Shown: positions 5,727-9,394 of the stretch, piece after piece | Numbering within the stretch: the stretch's first letter is position 1 | Layout: every line of letters starts with the position of its first letter | Assembly (NCBI GenBank): GCA_035652315.1 | Contig: DASREA010000084.1 | Location: forward strand, 1 to 9,394 | DNA: 9,394 nucleotides | Direction: 5' to 3' | From: CANKHA01 sp035652315 | Lineage (GTDB): Bacteria; Pseudomonadota; Alphaproteobacteria; Rhizobiales; Xanthobacteraceae | Notes under the pieces: model-generated | The model's database searches: none | Seen by the model: only the letters and a program-made list of their open reading frames with translations | What the model was told of the DNA's origin: nothing | Made by a program: the position numbers and the translations under genes

Positions 5727-7210
5727 GCGCGCCTCCATAACAGCGCCACTCGCTTTCGGTTGGGCCACAGTATCAAGATAAGCGCAATCGCGATAATCCC
5801 TATGGACACCGGCCGCAGCACGAAGGATGCACCATAGGCGGCCATGGAAACATGGTAATTGCGCTCGATGGTGGAGCCCAGCACGAAGCCGAGCAGCAAG
5901 GCGGCGCGGTTGTATTGATAACGTTCCATCACGACACCGAGCGTGCCGAAAACGAAGGCAAAAAAGACGTCGGCAACGCTGTTGTCGGTGGAATAGCTGC
6001 CGATGACGATGATTGCGAGCAGGATCGGCGCCAGCACACGGCCGGGCACGCGCGTGACATAGGTGAGCGTGCGCGACAACAGGAACATGCCGAAGCTGGA
6101 AGCGACGTTGGCGAAAGCGACGATCCAGGCAAGCGCGATGGCGATATCCATGTGCTTCTTGAGGAAGTCCGGACCCGGCTGCAGACCGAAGATGAGGAAA
6201 GCGCCGAGCAGCAAGGCCATGGACGAACTGCCGGGAATGCCGAGCGACAGCGTCGGCACCAGCGCCCCGCCCTCCTTGGCGTTGCTGCTGGCCTCCGGCG
6301 CGATCACGCCTTCGATGCGCCCCTGACCGAACGTATCGGGATTTTCCGCGGTCTGCCGCGCCGCCGCATAAGCGACGAAGGGCGCGGTGCTGCCGCCGAC
6401 GCCGGGCATGATGCCGATCAGCGTACCGAGCACCGAGGACCGGAAGAAAATGCCGAGATGCTTGAACACCGCGAGGGCGCCTTCGGCCACCTGGCGATAG
6501 GTGATCGGCTCGACCTTTCCCGGCTGCGCAATGGATCTGCCCGTGGTCATCAGCGTGAGGATTTCCGGCAAGGCGAAGAGGCCGAGCGCCAGCGGCACGA
6601 GCCGGAAGCCGTCGAGCAGATATTCGAAGCCCATCCAGAAACGCGGCACGCCTTCCACGGGATCGTAACCGAACAGCGAGAGGAAAATGCCGAGCATGCC
6701 GGCGACGAGCCCGCGCACCGGCGAAGTCGCGCCGAGCACGGCGATGAAGGAGACGCCGGCGAGCGAGAGAAAGAAGTTTTCCGGCGAGGCGAATGAAAGG
6801 ATCACCGGCTGCATGACCGGCAGCAGAAAGGCGAGAACCACGCAGCCGAACAGTCCGCCGAGTGCGGACGCCATCAGCGCCGCCCCGATGGCGGCGCCGC
6901 CGTGGCCCCGCTTGGTGAGTTGATAACCGTCGATGACCGTGGCGGCGTTGGGCACCTCGCCCGGCACGCCGAGCAGAATGGCGGTGATCGAGCCGCCCTG
7001 CGATACCGCGGCATAGGCGGCGAGCAGGAAGGCCAATCCGGTCAGCGGCTCCATGCCATAGCTGAACGGTATGAGAAAGGCGATCGCGGTGATGCCGCTC
7101 AGCCCCGGCAGCAGTCCGATGACAATGCCGATGGGCAGCGCCAGCAGCATCGTGATGAGGACGGCGGGCTGAAACACCAGCCCGCCGGCCGAAGCAATGA
7201 CACCGAGCAT
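5723..7210 (-). CDS. tctA: Tripartite tricarboxylate transporter large membrane subunit TctA
   Basis: This 495-residue protein of about a dozen helices is the main permease of a TTT-type importer, which takes up tricarboxylates or other organic acids using an ion gradient. The family's internal duplication is clear: GLLPGLSGITAIAFLIPFSY at 32-51 is echoed by GIMPGVGGSTAPF at 266-278. Other conserved blocks are GVPGEVPNA (81-89) and EASSNAKEGGALVPT (306-320) followed by LSLGIPGSSS. The length is normal for TctA and there is no frameshift. Its ATG lies 24 bases after the tctC stop; only a weak GACGGG-like ribosome site is visible. The order here is tctC-tctA-tctB, whereas the founding tctCBA operon has B before A. 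Confidence 0.95.
   Translation of the reverse strand: MLGVIASAGGLVFQPAVLITMLLALPIGIVIGLLPGLSGITAIAFLIPFSYGMEPLTGLAFLLAAYAAVSQGGSITAILLGVPGEVPNAATVIDGYQLTKRGHGGAAIGAALMASALGGLFGCVVLAFLLPVMQPVILSFASPENFFLSLAGVSFIAVLGATSPVRGLVAGMLGIFLSLFGYDPVEGVPRFWMGFEYLLDGFRLVPLALGLFALPEILTLMTTGRSIAQPGKVEPITYRQVAEGALAVFKHLGIFFRSSVLGTLIGIMPGVGGSTAPFVAYAAARQTAENPDTFGQGRIEGVIAPEASSNAKEGGALVPTLSLGIPGSSSMALLLGAFLIFGLQPGPDFLKKHMDIAIALAWIVAFANVASSFGMFLLSRTLTYVTRVPGRVLAPILLAIIVIGSYSTDNSVADVFFAFVFGTLGVVMERYQYNRAALLLGFVLGSTIERNYHVSMAAYGASFVLRPVSIGIIAIALILILWPNRKRVALLWRRA
5732..5736 (-). promoter_or_regulatory. tctB: Ribosome binding site that fixes the tctB start
   Basis: On the minus strand GGAGG lies five bases before the ATG at 5726-5724, inside the end of tctA. 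This spacing, with the ATGA overlap, selects this start over the longer in-frame ATG at 5738, which overlaps the GGAGG itself. Confidence 0.75.
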
Positions 7211-7234
7211 CGCGGACCCGTCAGAACAGCGCGC

Positions 7235-8296
7235 CTAGGAGAATTTCTGCAGGATGATCTCGTCCACCTGCTTGCGCTTATCCGCGGGCAAGCTTTGCAG
7301 CAGCTCGCGGCTCGTCTTGTCGAGGGCTTCCGGCGGCGCGTAATCGATATCGCGTTCGGTTTTCTTGCCCTGCTCGATCACGGCCGGATCGGTGAGGATC
7401 TCCTTCCACACCTTCTGCAGATATTTGGCCTTGTCCGCCGGCATGCCGGGTGGCGCAACGATCGCGCGGCCATAGTCCGCGATGTCGACGCGGAAATCCA
7501 TCAGCCATTTCTTTTCGGGCGGAATCTTGAACTGATCGTAGATCGTCGGCAGGTCCGCCTTATACGGCGAGCGGTTGTGGCTCAACGTGGCGACGACCTT
7601 GGCTTTGCCGGTCTGAGCGATCTTGTTGCCGGAGCCGTCGGAAATGGCGATGGCGTCGACCTCGCCGTTCATCACGGCCAGGCCGGCTTCCTTACTGCCC
7701 TTGTAGCCGGTGATGATCTTACACTTCAGGTCGAAGGTCTCGCAGAAGACGGCCGCGTAATCGCTGAGCACGTCGGGTCGGCTGGTGGCGGAGAATTTGA
7801 TCTCCTTGGTCTTGCCATAGGCGATCAAATCCTTGGCGTTGTCCGGGACCTTGGAATTGGCGAGCACGAAGTGCTCTTCCTTGGCGACGCGGCCGAGATT
7901 GGTGACCTTGGTGATGTCGTAAGCGACGCCCGGCCGGTTGGTGATCTGGCCCATGATCGCCGCCTCGCCGTTGAGCATGATCATGGTCAGGCCGTCCGGC
8001 TTCTCGCGCACGAGCTGATTGAGCGCGGTCAGGCCGCCGCCGCCCGGACGGTTCTCGACGACGACGGTGGCTCCGGTTTTCTTCTCGAACAACGGGCCGA
8101 GCATGCGGGCATAGTCATCGTAACCGCCGCCCGCCGAGTAGCCGACGAAGATGCGCACGGTCTGGCCCTTGAGGAAGCCGCCGGCATCCTCGGCCGCCGC
8201 CGGCAGGGCATAAGCCGAAACGGCCAATCCGCCCGCCAAGGCGGCCGTCAGCAGGCCGCGGCGGATCACCCGCCGGCTGCATTGATTCCACAGCAT
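7235..8296 (-). CDS. tctC: Periplasmic solute-binding protein TctC/Bug family
   Basis: This 353-residue protein captures the substrate for the TctA/TctB membrane pair. The N-terminus has an export signal to about residue 35; SRRVIRRGLL at 7-16 resembles a twin-arginine motif, though a Sec route is possible. Family hallmarks are YSAGGGYDDYAR at 53-64, VENRPGGGG at 80-88, ITGYKGSKEA at 195-204 and GEVDAIA at 211-217. Bug proteins usually bind carboxylates through bridging waters in the loops around the first two motifs; the ligand here cannot be told. Cys185 and Cys192 in FCETFDLKC could form a disulfide. GGAGG (8302-8306 on the opposite strand) is five bases before ATG. It is the first gene of the operon. 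The 127-base gap upstream shows no convincing promoter. Confidence 0.93.
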   Translation of the reverse strand: MLWNQCSRRVIRRGLLTAALAGGLAVSAYALPAAAEDAGGFLKGQTVRIFVGYSAGGGYDDYARMLGPLFEKKTGATVVVENRPGGGGLTALNQLVREKPDGLTMIMLNGEAAIMGQITNRPGVAYDITKVTNLGRVAKEEHFVLANSKVPDNAKDLIAYGKTKEIKFSATSRPDVLSDYAAVFCETFDLKCKIITGYKGSKEAGLAVMNGEVDAIAISDGSGNKIAQTGKAKVVATLSHNRSPYKADLPTIYDQFKIPPEKKWLMDFRVDIADYGRAIVAPPGMPADKAKYLQKVWKEILTDPAVIEQGKKTERDIDYAPPEALDKTSRELLQSLPADKRKQVDEIILQKFS

Positions 8297-8423
8297 AATT
8301 TCCTCCCCAGCTTATTTTTTGTCGGGCCGGCAGCATGCGCCAACCCCCTCGGCAGCCTAATATGATTTACTTCGTACCAAAAGGCCACGCGCCCACGGGG
8401 CGGCGCATGACCGCAGCCGCGGT

Positions 8424-8657
8424 TCACGGTTTGCTGACCAGCCCCGCCGCCTGTAGCGCCCGTTCGGCAATCTCGGCCGGATCGCGTTCGCCGGTCCTGG
8501 CGATTTCGGCGATGCGCTGGGCGATGATTTCCTGCACCACGGCGGGCTGGCCCCTGTCGTGCAGCAGGCGGCGCGCCTTTTCGTAAGCTTCGTCGAGGAT
8601 GCGGATAGTCGCGGCGTCGAAGGCTTCCCCGGCGAGATAGTGACTGATGCCGGCCAT
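8424..8657 (-). CDS. Small helical orphan protein, paralog of the gene at the right edge
   Basis: I cannot assign a function. The 77-residue protein is predicted mostly alpha-helical and soluble, with no signal peptide or cysteine. It contains ILDEAYEKARRLLHDRG (20-36), then EIIAQRIAEIARTGERDP and a C-terminal AERALQAAGL. The same pattern recurs without gaps in the small protein near the right end of the window, with 18 of 53 positions identical including EAYE, IIA-x2-I, ART and DP. Small proteins with the 'I-x-A-x-x-GE-x-D' pattern are widespread in Bradyrhizobium-like genomes. An AAAGGA site about seven bases before the ATG supports the start. It is in the same direction as the TTT operon, but separated from tctC by 127 bases, and it is not obviously part of it. 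Confidence 0.72.
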   Translation of the reverse strand: MAGISHYLAGEAFDAATIRILDEAYEKARRLLHDRGQPAVVQEIIAQRIAEIARTGERDPAEIAERALQAAGLVSKP

Positions 8658-8945
8658 GGGCTATTCCTTTTAACCGCGTCCCGACGCGTGATCGCGGCGG
8701 CCGGTCTCCCGCGGCCGTTCCTCCGCCCACCGGCGACGGTATGACGGTAAGCCGGAAAGCCCCGGTTTAGCAATTGGCCACTTCGCGGAGGCAAGGCAAT
8801 TTTGCAGCGACTCGCGGACGGCAGAAAAATGTGACACAATTTTTTTCAATAAGAGGGACGGCGTAAGCGCCCTTGGGCCTCAACCCGCGACCGGCCCGCC
8901 GTTTGGCTTCGCCCGGAACAAGATCCAGGATCAAGCGGGAATTCC
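8658..8945. other. Intergenic region between divergent small genes
   Basis: No credible reading frame, RNA gene or clear promoter is seen in these 288 bases. An AT-rich patch at about 8824-8853 stands out from the GC-rich surroundings and is the most likely place for promoter elements, but neither strand shows a convincing -35/-10 pair. A short inverted repeat GATCCAGGATC lies at 8922-8932, fourteen bases before the next ATG. Confidence 0.4.
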
Positions 8946-9137
8946 ATGCCGACGAAGAACGAGGAGCCGCTCGCTGCCGACGCCTGCATTCCGCAAATCG
9001 CCTGTCCGCGCTGCGGCCAATACATGCGGCTCGCAACCATAGAGCCGGAAGGTCGCGACCGCCACGCGTGCCTCAACTTCGAATGCGGCTGCGGATTTGA
9101 ATTTCGGATGCCGGAAAGCGCGCCGCGCCGCGGCTAG
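8946..9137 (+). CDS. Small zinc-ribbon-like protein
   Basis: This 63-residue protein has a compact metal-binding look. Cys20 and Cys23 form CPRCG, followed by YMRLATIEPEGRDRH, then Cys47 and Cys49 in ECGCG before FEFRM. The C-x2-C and C-x-C knuckles, about 24 residues apart, would give four ligands for one zinc; Cys14 and Cys42 are extra. Similar short 'CPxCGxxMRLxxIEP' proteins are common and uncharacterised in rhizobial genomes, so only the fold type is proposed; binding of nucleic acid or protein is possible. The ribosome site is weak (AAGCGGGA just upstream). It runs opposite to its neighbours, ending 13 bases before the convergent gene. The Cys-rich pattern and absence of a better overlapping frame make it a likely real gene. 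Confidence 0.75.
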   Translation: MPTKNEEPLAADACIPQIACPRCGQYMRLATIEPEGRDRHACLNFECGCGFEFRMPESAPRRG

Positions 9138-9150
9138 GCCGCATCGCCGG

Positions 9151-9381
9151 TCATTTCCCGTTGGCAATGCCGAGCCTGGTGATCGTCAGCGCGCTGATGC
9201 GCACCGGATCGCCGTTTTGAGTCCGCGCCACGTCGATGATGGTCGAGGCGATGATGCGCGTGACCGGATCGGTGCGATCGACCAGCCGAAGCTTTTTCAG
9301 CGTCGCTTCATAGGCCTCGGTGAGGACTTTTTTGCGCTCGGGCGCGACGTTCATCTCCTCGAGCATCTTGTAGATCGCCAT
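9151..9381 (-). CDS. Small helical orphan protein, paralog of the 77-residue protein
   Basis: This 76-residue soluble, mostly helical protein has no known function. It begins MAIYKMLEEMN, then APERKKVLTEAYEATL, RIIASTIIDVARTQNGDP and a C-terminal ITRLGIANGK. It aligns without gaps to the 77-residue protein at the other side of the zinc-ribbon gene. The frame stays open to a TTG at 9393, but GAGG (9388-9391 on the opposite strand), six bases before the ATG at 9381, supports this start, so the gene appears complete just inside the window. The pair probably arose by an old duplication. Confidence 0.75.
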   Translation of the reverse strand: MAIYKMLEEMNVAPERKKVLTEAYEATLKKLRLVDRTDPVTRIIASTIIDVARTQNGDPVRISALTITRLGIANGK

Positions 9382-9394
9382 GACCCGCCTCAAA

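Noticed and set aside
5852..6796. Plus-strand open frame of 314 codons opposite tctA
   Set aside because: The composition is charged low-complexity typical of antisense translation; tctA motifs on the other strand are unambiguous.
6902..8365. Plus-strand open frame of 487 codons opposite tctC and part of tctA
   Set aside because: It spans two real minus-strand genes and their gap, has no family features, and is the complement shadow of codon-biased genes.
8922..8932. GATCCAGGATC inverted repeat before the zinc-ribbon gene, considered as a third FixK-type box
   Set aside because: Only one TCAA half-site is present; the other arm reads AAGA, so it does not match TTGA-N6-TCAA.
1..9394. CRISPR array, tRNA/rRNA, insertion sequence, phage or defence genes
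   Set aside because: I looked for direct repeats with spacers, tRNA-like arms, transposase motifs and known defence domains and saw none.

Overview
The window is high-GC DNA with alphaproteobacterial character, most like the Bradyrhizobium/Rhodopseudomonas/Pseudolabrys part of the Hyphomicrobiales. The assignment rests on the protein families, on FixK-type operator sequences, on a tricarboxylate-type (TTT) uptake operon, on small rhizobial-type orphan proteins, and on a C/T-rich intergenic repeat of a style common in that group. It is inferred from sequence feel, without any database search.

Left part (1-2330, plus strand). The window opens in the last 88 codons of a class I (Fe-S) fumarase. 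Two short YeeE/YedE-family membrane genes follow, which together look like one split thiosulfate/sulfur transporter. Next is a secreted cupredoxin carrying a Met/Gly/Tyr-rich tandem-repeat insertion. Both the transporter pair and the cupredoxin gene have a perfect TTGA-N6-TCAA operator (FNR/FixK type) about 60-65 bases before their start codons. These are the only two such sites I found, so this part reads as a small low-oxygen-controlled sulfur/copper module. A strong hairpin closes it.

Middle part (2365-4140, plus strand). This holds an alpha/beta hydrolase resembling kynurenine formamidase, a four-helix CopD-family membrane protein 14 bases downstream, and a small secreted protein of unknown function. 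The first two are probably co-transcribed. A dispersed-type inverted repeat occupies the convergent gap at 4141-4296.

Right part (4297-8296, minus strand). A tripartite tricarboxylate transporter operon is read in the order tctC, tctA, tctB. A secreted DUF3616-type protein is coupled to its end through a GTGA stop/start overlap, and tctA and tctB overlap by ATGA. The periplasmic TctC captures an organic acid (identity unknown) and the TctA/TctB membrane pair imports it. The DUF3616 protein may act on or sense something in the same envelope pathway.

Far right (8424-9381). Two small minus-strand proteins are gapless paralogs of each other (18 identities over 53 positions). Between them lies a plus-strand 63-residue zinc-ribbon-like protein.

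I see no tRNA, rRNA, CRISPR array, insertion sequence or phage gene. The strongest candidates for something little described are the co-regulated YeeE pair plus Met-repeat cupredoxin, and the DUF3616 protein coupled to the TTT transporter.
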